The notes beneath the pieces are model-generated. The model was not told the DNA's origin, did no database searches, and was given only the letters and a program-made list of their open reading frames with translations. DNA of 64,000 nucleotides from Qipengyuania vulgaris (GTDB taxonomy: Bacteria > Pseudomonadota > Alphaproteobacteria > Sphingomonadales > Sphingomonadaceae): the NCBI RefSeq assembly GCF_009827325.1, contig NZ_WTYC01000002.1, positions 62,001 through 126,000 on the forward strand, in the 5' to 3' direction. Position 1 is the stretch's first letter; each line of letters begins with the position of its first letter. Shown one piece after another: positions 16,271-24,622 of this stretch. The translations under genes were made by a program, and so were the position numbers.

Positions 16271-17907
16271 GCGACGACATCGCCCTTGCCCGCGCAGCTT
16301 CCCATGCTGCAGCGGAATTCACCGACAGCGTCCGATCGAAGCTCGCCGACTTGGTTGCGCCCGACGGCAAACTCGACGCCAAACTTGCCGAGCGCGAACA
16401 GCACCTGCTTCATGGGTTTGCGTGGATGGCCACCATCTCCGCCGCGATTGACGCTGCCGCGAACTGGGCGGGTCGGGCGCATGATGCAGGCGCCTTCGGA
16501 GAGACCGACGAGCTCGTCCTGAGCATCGGTATCGGCGAATATTGCGCGCAGCTCGCCAGCGGCGTTGTGATGAGCCAGAACGAAACGGTCCGGCCCTGCG
16601 ATTTCGGGCTCGACGAGGAAGCACGGGAATTCGCCTGTGACGATGCCGTCAGCCAGTTCATCACGCTTCGCAACACTGCGGAAAAGCGCGCGGCTCTGGC
16701 CCGGCGACTCGCTGAAGGCGAGCGCCCCTTCGAGGGTACGGGGGATGGCATGCTCGACATGGTCCGCGACCAATTCCGAACATTTGCCGCGAACCGCATC
16801 GCGCCCTACGCACATCGGTGGCACCTGGAAGATGCGCTGATTCCCTCCGAACTGGTTCAGGAAATGGCGAATCTTGGCGTGTTCGGGGTTTGCATCTCCG
16901 AAGAATACGGCGGCTTGGGCCTCGGCAAGCTCGCCATGTGCCTCGTTTCGGAAGAACTCTCACGCGGCTGGATTTGTGCAGGGTCGCTGGGCACGCGTTC
17001 CGAGATTGCGGGCGAGTTGATCGGCGAGAACGGAACGGACGAACAGAAAGCCAGATACCTGCCGAAGATCGCGGATGGATCGATACTCCCGACCGCGGTC
17101 TTTACCGAGCCCGATACGGGTTCCGATCTTGCATCGGTGCGAACGCGGGCATCCCGTGCCCCGGATGGTGTTTGGCTAATCGAGGGCGCGAAGACATGGA
17201 TCACCCATGCCGCCCGCGCGGATTTGATGACCATCCTTTGCCGCACCGATCCCGGCACCCCGGGCTATGGCGGACTTTCCATGCTGCTCGCCGAGAAGTC
17301 CCGCGGCACGGAGGAATGTCCGTTCCCCGATGATGGCATTGCAGGGGATGAAATAGAGGTTCTCGGCTACCGCGGGATGAAGGAGTACTCACTAGGCTTC
17401 GATAGGTTTGCGGTAGATTCCGACGGACTGCTTGGCGGTGAGGAAGGACAGGGTTTCAAGCAGCTCATGCGCACCTTCGAAGGCGCACGTATCCAGACGG
17501 CCGCCCGGGCGATTGGTGTGGGATGGAATGCGTTTGATCTCGGCCTGCGCTACGCCGCGCAGCGTACCCAGTTCGGCAAGCCACTGCTGGCCTTCCCCAG
17601 AGTGTCCGACAAGCTTGCCATGATGGCCTGCGAACTCGTGATGGTACGCGAACTGACCTATTCCGCCGCCCGTCACAAGGATCGCGGCGAGCGCTGCGAT
17701 ATAGAGGCAGGAATGGCAAAGCTGTTGGCTGCACGCGTTGCTTGGGCGAATGCCGACAACGCACTACAGATCCACGGCGGGAACGGATATGCGCTGGAAT
17801 ATCAAATCAGCCGAGTCCTTTGCGACGCACGAATCCTGAATATTTTCGAAGGGGCCGGGGAAATCCAGGCGCACGTCATCGGCAGAGGATTGATGGCGTT
17901 GCGATAG
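16267..17907 (+). CDS. acyl-CoA dehydrogenase
   Basis: 546 residues from the ATG at 16267, chosen because it overlaps the preceding stop; an upstream in-frame ATG at 16225 would run into the dehydratase. About 150 extra N-terminal residues (helical, AHDAGAFGETDELVLSIGIGEYCAQLASG) precede the canonical fold: FGVCISEEYGGLGLG, TEPDTGSDLASVRTRA, KTWITHAARADLMTILCRT, AQRTQFGKPLLAFPRVSDKLA, ALQIHGGNGYALEYQISRVLCDARILNIFEGAGEIQAHVIGRGLM. FEGAGE carries the catalytic glutamate. Longer than the usual 380 residues. FAD enzyme oxidising an unknown acyl-CoA, last gene of the cluster. Confidence 0.9.
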   Translation: MSDDIALARAASHAAAEFTDSVRSKLADLVAPDGKLDAKLAEREQHLLHGFAWMATISAAIDAAANWAGRAHDAGAFGETDELVLSIGIGEYCAQLASGVVMSQNETVRPCDFGLDEEAREFACDDAVSQFITLRNTAEKRAALARRLAEGERPFEGTGDGMLDMVRDQFRTFAANRIAPYAHRWHLEDALIPSELVQEMANLGVFGVCISEEYGGLGLGKLAMCLVSEELSRGWICAGSLGTRSEIAGELIGENGTDEQKARYLPKIADGSILPTAVFTEPDTGSDLASVRTRASRAPDGVWLIEGAKTWITHAARADLMTILCRTDPGTPGYGGLSMLLAEKSRGTEECPFPDDGIAGDEIEVLGYRGMKEYSLGFDRFAVDSDGLLGGEEGQGFKQLMRTFEGARIQTAARAIGVGWNAFDLGLRYAAQRTQFGKPLLAFPRVSDKLAMMACELVMVRELTYSAARHKDRGERCDIEAGMAKLLAARVAWANADNALQIHGGNGYALEYQISRVLCDARILNIFEGAGEIQAHVIGRGLMALR

Positions 17908-18007
17908 TGGAAGGATGGGCGCAATCGCGTTTATCGGCATCGGAAAACCCCTCGACACCCGCGAAGCCCGACATCGGGGCAATTGCGACGAAACGGGATG
18001 ACAACAA

Positions 18008-18511
18008 CTATTCGTGGAGACTGACTCCTTCACGCTCGACCACATTCTCGCCCGAAGCCGCAACGTCGAGCAGCAGGTCGACCAGATGGTCTTCAAGCAG
18101 GTTGATCTCGTCAATGTAGAGAAAGCCACGATGTGCCTTGGCCAAAAGCCCCGGCTCGAATGCTTTCTCCCCAGAACGTAGCGCTCGTTCCAGGTCGAGT
18201 GAGCCGATTACCCGGTCCTCGGTTGCCGCAAGGGGCAGATCGATATAGGGAACAGGGCGTAGGCGCATCGGCCCAATTCCGCAGACATCGGGATAGCGCC
18301 CCTGATCTTCTTTCGAGCAACCGTATGGGCAATCCTTGACCGCCGAAATCGGCGGCAGAAGCGACGCAAGCGCCCGTGCGGCGGTGGATTTGCCCGTACC
18401 CCGATCTCCGAACACCATGACCCCGCCAATCGCCGGATCGACCGCGCTTACCAGCAGTGCCTGCTTCATTTCGTCTTGAGCGACGATCGCGGAAAAGGGA
18501 AAGCGCGCCAT
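18008..18511 (-). pseudogene. bchI: truncated bchI (magnesium chelatase ATPase subunit I), relic
   Basis: 167 codons from the ATG at 18511. Matches the N-terminal half of BchI closely: [20 protein letters not shown], Walker A GDRGTGKS (35-42), the [16 protein letters not shown] insertion (61-77), LDLERAL and Walker [37 protein letters not shown] (129-164). It then stops at SLHE, where BchI normally continues for about 170 more residues with the sensor and arginine-finger parts. bchD and other photosynthesis genes are absent. It converges on the acyl-CoA dehydrogenase gene. Cannot be a working chelatase subunit as read. Confidence 0.85.
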
Positions 18512-18649
18512 ATCTTGCACCTTCCTGCAACAGCTCTCGGTCGGCGGCAAGGTCTTTACCTGCGGTCGTTGCAGCGGGTTATACAGAAGCCCACTGCAAC
18601 AGGATCATCCGGCTATGCACAGCGAGAGTGTGCGCTTATGAGATAGCCA

Positions 18650-19150
18650 ATGGACTTCTCAATCCTTTTCGCCGCCATCTGGGCAATTTTCCTCGCATTT
18701 GGCGGAGGCTTACTCACCCAGATCGATGATTGGTATCACCATCTCGAAAAGCCTTCCTGGCAACCGCCAAACTGGTTGTTCGGTCCGGCCTGGACAATCA
18801 TTCTCGGGCTCGCCGCTTGGGCATTCGTGTTGAGCTGGGACAACGCCGCCAGGGCCGGGCAGGAAATTTTCCTGATCGGCCTCTATGTAGCCAACGGCGT
18901 GTTTCACTTCCTGTGGTCACCCCTGTTTTTCAAGGCACGGCGGCCGGACTGGGCGCTGATCGAAGTCCCATTTCTCTGGCTATCCGTGCTGGCTCTCTGC
19001 GTATTCCTCAGAGACTGGTCGGTCCTGGCCAGCTGGCTGATCGTGCCGTACCTAGTCTGGGTCAGCTTTGCAGCCATTCTGAATTTGAAAATTGTCGAGC
19101 TAAACCGCCCGTTCTCAAAAGCCGCCGATGCGTCCAACAGTAGTAAATAA
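18650..19150 (+). CDS. tspO: TspO/MBR family tryptophan-rich sensory protein
   Basis: 166 residues, five transmembrane helices. PSWQPPNWLFGPAWTIILGLAAWAFVLSWD (about 35-64), LYVANGVFHFLWSPLFFKARRPDWALIEV and VPYLVWVSFAAILNLKIVELN are the TspO signature. In Rhodobacter TspO is an outer-membrane tetrapyrrole-binding protein tied to control of pigment genes and lies in the photosynthesis cluster. Here it is divergent from the truncated bchI (138-base gap) and ends 11 bases before the left attachment repeat of the tRNA island. Confidence 0.9.
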   Translation: MDFSILFAAIWAIFLAFGGGLLTQIDDWYHHLEKPSWQPPNWLFGPAWTIILGLAAWAFVLSWDNAARAGQEIFLIGLYVANGVFHFLWSPLFFKARRPDWALIEVPFLWLSVLALCVFLRDWSVLASWLIVPYLVWVSFAAILNLKIVELNRPFSKAADASNSSK

Positions 19151-19161
19151 GGAATAAATGT

Positions 19162-19209
19162 TGGTAGCGGAGGAGGGACTTGAACCCCCGACACGCGGAT
19201 TATGATTCC
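19162..19209. repeat. attL: 48-bp copy of the tRNA-Met 3' half
   Basis: Perfect 48-base match to 24575-24622, which is the 3' end of the intact tRNA-Met gene from CCA back into the anticodon arm. After 19209 the sequence no longer resembles the tRNA. This is the classic footprint of integration at the 3' end of a tRNA gene, marking the left end of a 5.4-kb element. Confidence 0.85.
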
Positions 19210-19221
19210 AACGGAATGGGG

Positions 19222-19237
19222 CGTAGACGCGTCTACG
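19222..19237. repeat. 16-bp perfect palindrome beside attL
   Basis: CGTAGACGCGTCTACG, fully self-complementary, 13 bases inside the island from the end of the attL repeat. It could be a binding site for an integrase accessory protein or a regulator. Function is not shown by the sequence. Confidence 0.5.
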
Positions 19238-19322
19238 TTGACATGATCACTCCGCGATCCCGCTGCTTCTGGAATGGCGGGAAGCCAAGCGCAGCGTCTG
19301 TTTTTGGGATGAAAAGCAGCCA

Positions 19323-19508
19323 TTAGTCAGGTCGTTTCCAAACGGCACCGATAAGGCCAACGATCAGTGCAAGGCCAAGCGCCCAAGGAAAGATCTGCCC
19401 CCCAATTATCGCACGCTCTGAAACTGCAAAACCTAGCGCAGTCAAAATAAACCCAATCGGTAAGCCGACGATCGAAAAGACTAAAAGTCTTATTGGCGAA
19501 AAACTCAT
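19323..19508 (-). CDS. small hypothetical membrane protein
   Basis: 61 residues from the ATG at 19508: MSFSPIRLLVFSIVGLPIGFILTALGFAVSERAIIGGQIFPWALGLALIVGLIGAVWKRPD. Two hydrophobic helices (about 7-27 and 36-56) joined by a short loop, positively charged C-terminus. A longer frame to 19667 exists but its first 53 residues look non-coding. First cargo gene of the island; no family recognised. Confidence 0.5.
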   Translation of the reverse strand: MSFSPIRLLVFSIVGLPIGFILTALGFAVSERAIIGGQIFPWALGLALIVGLIGAVWKRPD

Positions 19509-19733
19509 ACTCTTCACTATAAACCAAGTTTCTGCGAGCCGCACAGAAATATCCAAAGTTAGGGTCACTCCTCCGGTTTTGGGTGGGAAACGGACACAGG
19601 CTAGAGGGCCTCTTCTCCAAAAAAATTCACTACCGCCGGAGTAAATAGGATGCGGCACAATACGCAAACGAGCACGTGGTTGCAGACTTCACAATCGCAT
19701 GGCTAAATTAGCGTTCCAGCGACGGGGGATGCT

Positions 19734-21167
19734 ATGAAAGTCTTGAGAGCCCTTCTTTGCAGTTCGGCTGCTCTGTTGGTGACACTGGCGAGTGCTGCAG
19801 GCGCGCAGGACGAAGACGCGTTGCTCTTGAAGGACGTGCAGATCCTTCATCTCGAAGGGGAACATGCACGCTTGGTCCCTGGAATGTCGATTCTAATCAA
19901 GGACGGCAAGATTGCCCGGATTATCCCGGCCGAGGAGGCCGAAATGGACGGCCTTGCCATGATCATTGAGGGTAACGGTCGGATCGTGATGCCTGGCCTC
20001 GTCGATATGCATGTTCACGTTTGGGATCGGCAATCTCTGGGCGCATATCTGGCGGCTGGCGCTACAACAATCCGCAACGCATCGGGGATGCCATTCCATC
20101 TTCGGCTAATTCGGGAGATCGAGCGGGGCAACGTGATCGGCCCTCGTCTGATTACGACCGGACCGATATTGAACAGCCCCGGCCCCAACGAGCAGGTCAA
20201 CCACCAAATTGTTTCGACAGCTGCGGAAGCCCGCGATGCCGTGCAACAGCAGCACGAGGCCGGCTATCGCAGACTTAAGGTTTATTCCAATCTCACACGT
20301 GAAGCATATGAGGCAGTCCTGACCGAATCGGACAGCCTCGGAATGACGGTCATGGGGCACACTCCCGAAGGAGTTCGAAAGCCCGGAATGCCCTACCAAA
20401 TCCCGTTCGAAATAGCATTCGGGGAAATCCTCGATGACGGCTTTGTTACGATCGAACACGTTGAATCAATTGTTTGGCACGGATTAAGGGACCGCCATGA
20501 CCAAGCGGCTGGGCGTGCGCTCGCGAGTCAGATCGCAGCCGCCGAGGTGCCTGTCGATCCAACTCTGCTCGCGTTCTACAACCTTTTAAGGGTCGCCGAG
20601 ACCAAAGGCGCATATCTTCAGCGTCCAGGGACCGAGATGCTCAATCCCCTGTTGGTCGCTCAGAGCCAGGCCGAATATGAGCGGTGGTCCAGCGAGGACG
20701 TGGACCGGAACCGTGCTGCATTCCAGTTCTACAAGAGCATGGTGCGGTTAATGTCGGAGGAAGGCGTCCTGATTATTGCAGGGAGCGACGCCGGTATCTT
20801 TACGAACGTTCCGGGGATCTCGTTGATCGAGGAACTCGAATTGCTCGAAGAAGCTGGGCTGGACCGAGTTGCGGTTCTCCGCGCGGCGACGATCAACTCG
20901 GCGATCGCGCTCGGAGAGCAGGATCAGGTTGGTCGCGTGGCCGAAGGTTACCGGGCAGATCTTGTTCTATTGGGCGATGACCCGACAGTAAGCTTGGAAG
21001 CCCTCAGATCAGTCTCAGCCGTCATTGCAGGGGGCAGATGGTTCGACAGAACTGCGTTGGATGATCAGTTGGCCGCTGCATCCCAACACGACGTGGTGCG
21101 AACTCATCGCAACCTAGTCGAAGCCCTGACTGCACAAGGCGTCGATCCAGCCACTCTTGGACTATGA
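19734..21167 (+). CDS. exported amidohydrolase family protein
   Basis: 477 residues with a signal peptide (cleavage near AAGAQ, residue 24). Metal ligands of the amidohydrolase fold are visible: His93 and His95 in MHVHVW, Lys182 in LKVYSN (probable carboxylated lysine), His209 in MGHTPEG, His242 in IEHVES and Asp352 in AGSDAG. The C-terminal GRVAEGYRADLVLLGDDPTVSLEALRSV is typical of imidazolonepropionase-like and prolidase-like exported members. Likely a periplasmic hydrolase of an amide or cyclic substrate. Ends three bases before the convergent serine hydrolase gene. Substrate unknown. Confidence 0.9.
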   Translation: MKVLRALLCSSAALLVTLASAAGAQDEDALLLKDVQILHLEGEHARLVPGMSILIKDGKIARIIPAEEAEMDGLAMIIEGNGRIVMPGLVDMHVHVWDRQSLGAYLAAGATTIRNASGMPFHLRLIREIERGNVIGPRLITTGPILNSPGPNEQVNHQIVSTAAEARDAVQQQHEAGYRRLKVYSNLTREAYEAVLTESDSLGMTVMGHTPEGVRKPGMPYQIPFEIAFGEILDDGFVTIEHVESIVWHGLRDRHDQAAGRALASQIAAAEVPVDPTLLAFYNLLRVAETKGAYLQRPGTEMLNPLLVAQSQAEYERWSSEDVDRNRAAFQFYKSMVRLMSEEGVLIIAGSDAGIFTNVPGISLIEELELLEEAGLDRVAVLRAATINSAIALGEQDQVGRVAEGYRADLVLLGDDPTVSLEALRSVSAVIAGGRWFDRTALDDQLAAASQHDVVRTHRNLVEALTAQGVDPATLGL

Positions 21168-21170
21168 ATT

Positions 21171-22607
21171 TCATTCGGAAGAATGCTGACGGCCTCCAGT
21201 AGAGTATGCGAGAGCCAAACGAAGCATCGCCCAGATAGGAGCGACTATGGCTGAAGCAATCAAGCACCAGGCGAAGTCGGGCTGATAGAGTTGAAGGGTT
21301 GCGATCGAGCCCCCGAAAATGCTCGGCAACGGCCAGACCAGAAACCACGCAAGGCCAAGCATCGCGACAAGCGGGAACCAGAGGCTGAACTTGCCGCTTA
21401 TGCTGTCTCTCTTCGCAATCAAGGCTGACCTTCCTCTCCAAGAGACGAATGCAAACAGCACAAACAAGGGCGGCAGGATTGCAATTGAGAGGTAGGCGAT
21501 TTTTGGCCCCCACCGTGACCCGTCATCATCATGAGATTGGCCCAAGGCTCGCGCCCCAACGCCACCGATTAGATACCAGGTATCGGCGAAGCCCAAGCCG
21601 CCATTGGCGTTGGCCAACACCACTACGCCTTTCTTTTCGGCGGGTCTGAAGGAGACAAGCGCTTCGGCTCCGGGCACCAATCCGATATGATAGACAGCCT
21701 CGTGCTCAGCATCGATAGACCAGCCCAGTCCATAAGAGGGCGAGGCAGGGCCAGAAGCCATCACCATTTCGGATTTGGTATTGGCCGAGAGGATGTCGTC
21801 TTCGCCGTTTAACCACATGGCGAGATAGCGTCCCATATCCTCCACGCTGGCCACGATCCCCCCAGCCGAAGCATTGATCGGATAGCCATCACCGCTTGCA
21901 TAGGCACGGACACTGCCAAACCAAGGACGATGCCCGGTTGCCATGCCCGCAGGATTGGGTCCGCTCACCACCAAACTGTTTGTCATCCCAAGGGGTTTGA
22001 ATATCCGTTCGTCGATGTAGTTCGAGTAGTTTTGACCGCTCACTTCCTCGATGACCGCTCCTAGGATTTGATAGTTTGCGTTGGAATATTCCCAGACAGC
22101 GCCCGGTGCGTTCGCGGGAGGCACCTGCGCAAGCTGCTCCGCATATTGGATAAGTCCAAGTTGTGATGCGTCGGCATTGCCATGCTGGCTATTGCCCTGA
22201 ACGGTCGAGAACCCGCTAGTGTGGTTTAAGAGCTGGCGCACCGTCACGCCGCGTGCAGGTCCCGTTGCGAAAACGGGCAAGTGCTGCGATACGGGGTCAT
22301 CCAGCGTGAGCTCCCCGGCTTCGACCAGCTGCATGATGGCGAGCGCTGTAAAGCTCTTGGTGACCGAACCGATTGGGAACAGCGTATCTCGTGTGACCGC
22401 CTCGTCACTCCCCCTTGCAGTTCTTCCAAATCCTCTTGCTGTGATCTCACCGTCTTGCACTAGGGCGTAAGCGATACCTGGCGCAGCGCTCTCTGGAAGT
22501 TCGGCTGCGATGAAGGGGTCGACTTGCGAACTTCCCGCGCTCGCAGACAGGTTTGAACCAGCCAACGCAAGAGCGGCAAATACCCATGTCATTTTCATGC
22601 GGATCAA
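21171..22607 (-). CDS. serine hydrolase (beta-lactamase/penicillin-binding fold) with C-terminal membrane domain
   Basis: 478 residues: signal peptide (1-24), serine hydrolase domain with SVTK (81-84, nucleophile Ser81 and Lys84) and YSN (174-176), LLNHTSGFS (127-133), then a C-terminal region of about 120 residues with four hydrophobic segments (IAILPPLFVLFAFVSW, FPLVAMLGLAWFLVWPL, FAWCLIASAIVAPIWAML). The catalytic part should face the periplasm, anchored by the C-terminal helices. The ATG overlaps the stop of the DUF3667 gene by four bases. Class C lactamase relatives cleave peptides or esters; the substrate here is unknown. Confidence 0.9.
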   Translation of the reverse strand: MIRMKMTWVFAALALAGSNLSASAGSSQVDPFIAAELPESAAPGIAYALVQDGEITARGFGRTARGSDEAVTRDTLFPIGSVTKSFTALAIMQLVEAGELTLDDPVSQHLPVFATGPARGVTVRQLLNHTSGFSTVQGNSQHGNADASQLGLIQYAEQLAQVPPANAPGAVWEYSNANYQILGAVIEEVSGQNYSNYIDERIFKPLGMTNSLVVSGPNPAGMATGHRPWFGSVRAYASGDGYPINASAGGIVASVEDMGRYLAMWLNGEDDILSANTKSEMVMASGPASPSYGLGWSIDAEHEAVYHIGLVPGAEALVSFRPAEKKGVVVLANANGGLGFADTWYLIGGVGARALGQSHDDDGSRWGPKIAYLSIAILPPLFVLFAFVSWRGRSALIAKRDSISGKFSLWFPLVAMLGLAWFLVWPLPSIFGGSIATLQLYQPDFAWCLIASAIVAPIWAMLRLALAYSTGGRQHSSE

Positions 22608-23896
22608 AATGCACCAAGCACTAGAAGGGCCTGCAAGAACAGTATCAACACGATCAAGACGAAAGCGAGTAGAGCCAGAAAGCGCCAGACGGTCGAGAAG
22701 CGAGACAAGTCGTATGTGTGTCTCAGATGCTTGTAGACATGAAGCGGTGCGACCGTCGCAAAGATTGTAAAAGCATAGCCACCACTTTGATCAACCGGGC
22801 TTGCTGCGACCAAAGACATCGCGATAAACAAGAGCGACATGAAGCTCAGCGAATAGGTCACAAAGATTGCATGGTCATAGGCTTTGAACCGTCGTTTCCA
22901 TGCAAAGAGCAGCCAAACAAATGGGATGGACAATGGGATCAGAAGCCAGCTGAATTTGTAGCCGTTCGTTTGCAGTTTGTAGAGCATCAGGCTCGGGTTT
23001 GATCTCCATTTCTCGACGAGCGAATCCACCAATCCAACCCCGGTCTTTCGGGCTGCAATCCTCCCTTCATTGCTTTCAAGGAAGGGAATTGTGCTCTGCG
23101 CTTGTTCTTCAAGTTGTTGGAGTTCCGATAAGCTCCCTTCTGCGGCAGCGATCTCGGCAGCCAGATCGGCGTATTCGGATGACCCTTCTGGAAGGGCTTC
23201 CAGCCTTTCTCTTGCTTCGGCGATCTGCTCTTGGCCAGCTGACTTTAGCTCACCGACGTAGCTGCTATCGCCCGATATCAGCCATTGGGAGAGATTCCGC
23301 CCACGTGTCTCCAGCAGCCTTAGATCATCTTCGAGGCTTGCACGCTGCGTCACAAGCGCCTCTCGGCGCGCTGCATCAAGATCGGGCGATGCCAGTTCCG
23401 CATCGATGTCGGTGATTTGTGCAAGAACCTCTTCGCTCTCGGCTTCGACCATCCGAGTGACCTGCGTGCGCGCAACACTTGTCAGATCGGTGGGCGTGGT
23501 GAGCCCAACCATTTGAAACACAGCGAACATCAGAAAGACGCTGAAGAGGAACATGGCCATCGGACTGACGAACTTGGCGCGTTCGCCATCGATATAGCGT
23601 CGCGTGAGCTTGCCAGGTTTGAAGACTAGCAGCGGCAGCGTTCGCCAAAGCTTGCCATCGAGATGCAGAACACCGTGAACGATATCGTGGCCAATTGCAG
23701 CCAGGCTGCGATGCACCTCGCGCTTCTGCCCGCACTGCGGACAGTGAGGGCTTGTGAACGAAGTGCCGCAGTTAAGGCAGGTCGTCTTTTCGTGAACTTC
23801 GGGCTGCTGGTTGGTCTCGCCTTGGCGCGGTTCCACAGATCGTCCGGCGAGTGTTCCCTCAATCGCTGTGCCAAGTCCATCTGTGATGTCGTTCAT
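22604..23896 (-). CDS. DUF3667 domain protein with zinc ribbon and coiled coil
   Basis: 430 residues. A zinc ribbon with Cys40, Cys43, Cys52 and Cys55 (CLNCGTSFTSPHCPQCGQ) leads into the DUF3667 motif HRSLAAIGHDIVHGVLHLDGKLWRTLPLLVFKPGKLTRRYIDGERAKFVSPMAMFLFSVFLMF. A charged, probably coiled-coil stretch (about 145-265, RASLEDDLRLLETRG, AAEGSLSELQQLEEQAQ) follows, then four transmembrane helices. Function of DUF3667 is unknown. Cotranscribed with the serine hydrolase gene (four-base overlap), implying a joint membrane function. Confidence 0.87.
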   Translation of the reverse strand: MNDITDGLGTAIEGTLAGRSVEPRQGETNQQPEVHEKTTCLNCGTSFTSPHCPQCGQKREVHRSLAAIGHDIVHGVLHLDGKLWRTLPLLVFKPGKLTRRYIDGERAKFVSPMAMFLFSVFLMFAVFQMVGLTTPTDLTSVARTQVTRMVEAESEEVLAQITDIDAELASPDLDAARREALVTQRASLEDDLRLLETRGRNLSQWLISGDSSYVGELKSAGQEQIAEARERLEALPEGSSEYADLAAEIAAAEGSLSELQQLEEQAQSTIPFLESNEGRIAARKTGVGLVDSLVEKWRSNPSLMLYKLQTNGYKFSWLLIPLSIPFVWLLFAWKRRFKAYDHAIFVTYSLSFMSLLFIAMSLVAASPVDQSGGYAFTIFATVAPLHVYKHLRHTYDLSRFSTVWRFLALLAFVLIVLILFLQALLVLGAF

Positions 23897-24114
23897 AATC
23901 GCCCCTCGTCACTTCTGCCTTATACCCAAGCTGTGGCTCGCAGCAAAAAAGGTGTGTGTGTGTGTTTCCGGACATGCACTGGTTCGGCGTTACGATGTAG
24001 GAACTCGCGAAAAGGAAATAATCTCGCGCTTGCGGTGAACGAGCGTCTTGGTGTTTCACAGCTGTGGCTGAAATGGGCTGTTTGCGGAACAGCGGCATTC
24101 ACGGCGGCTATGGG

Positions 24115-24272
24115 CTACGCAGCAAGAAGCCCCCGCTCCATCTCGCCCATGAGATCCACGTCCTCCGCTGGATCGTGGAACAGGTGCCCATAAACGTCAT
24201 AGGTCATCGTGATGGACGAATGTCCCAGCATGGTCTGTATCTTCTTTGGCGGCCAGGCAGCTTCGGGAGAAA
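24115..24272 (-). pseudogene. tyrosine recombinase (integrase) C-terminal relic
   Basis: Reading the minus strand, about 50 codons give WPPKKIQTMLGHSSITMTYDVYGHLFHDPAEDVDLMGEMERGLLAA then a stop (TAG at 24115-24117). This is the C-terminal end of a phage-type integrase with the LGHSS motif and the tyrosine nucleophile in VYGHLF. Upstream the frame is lost and no catalytic Arg region can be seen, so the gene is dead. Its place 300 bases from the tRNA-Met attachment site fits the integrase that built the island. Confidence 0.75.
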
Positions 24273-24574
24273 CCAGCACTAGCCTTGTAATTACAAAAGC
24301 TTTGCTGGAGACACCTTGAACGAACGGGGGTGACTGATGGAATTGACTGTAGCCGATGCTGAACGCCTGAAGGGCGGCTTAGCGCAGCACCGCATCAAAT
24401 CTCGAGGGGTTTTCGTCCTCACAGCCATCGTTTTTACAGCGCTCTCTATGGCAGTCTTGCTGCAATTTCAGGTGCTTATATCTGCGATCTGTAAAAGATG
24501 CCCAACCGACCAAACTTTTTACAATCAGGAGGAAGGCCAAGTCCTGGAATTTTTTGCTTGAAATCAAGAACTTA
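24273..24574. other. island right end, no supported gene
   Basis: Contains a 12-bp perfect palindrome TTGTAATTACAA (24285-24296). A 74-codon plus-strand frame (24337-24561) has one hydrophobic segment and a plausible start, but composition and context do not let me call it a gene. Confidence 0.35.
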
Positions 24575-24622
24575 TGGTAGCGGAGGAGGGACTTGAACCC
24601 CCGACACGCGGATTATGATTCC
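24575..24622. repeat. attR: 48-bp repeat inside tRNA-Met
   Basis: Identical to 19162-19209. The copy sits in the functional tRNA and so preserves the gene after integration. Together with attL it bounds a 5.4-kb element. Confidence 0.85.

Noticed and set aside
17908-18007. Continuation of bchI downstream of its stop
   Set aside because: The bases after the stop give SSRFVAIAPMSG in frame, which faintly recalls the BchI segment PARFVLIGSGN, but spacing is off and the rest does not match, so I treat the gene as cut.
19210-19260. Possible 5' half of a second tRNA next to attL
   Set aside because: After 19209 no D-arm or acceptor pairing can be made; a lone ACTCCGC at 19246-19252 is chance. It is only the 3' half repeat.
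23951-23965. (GT)n short tandem repeat
   Set aside because: Only six to seven dinucleotide units in non-coding island DNA; likely neutral.
24337-24561. 74-codon frame with one hydrophobic segment between integrase relic and tRNA-Met
   Set aside because: No good ribosome site or family likeness; the strip also holds decayed DNA. Left as intergenic with a note.
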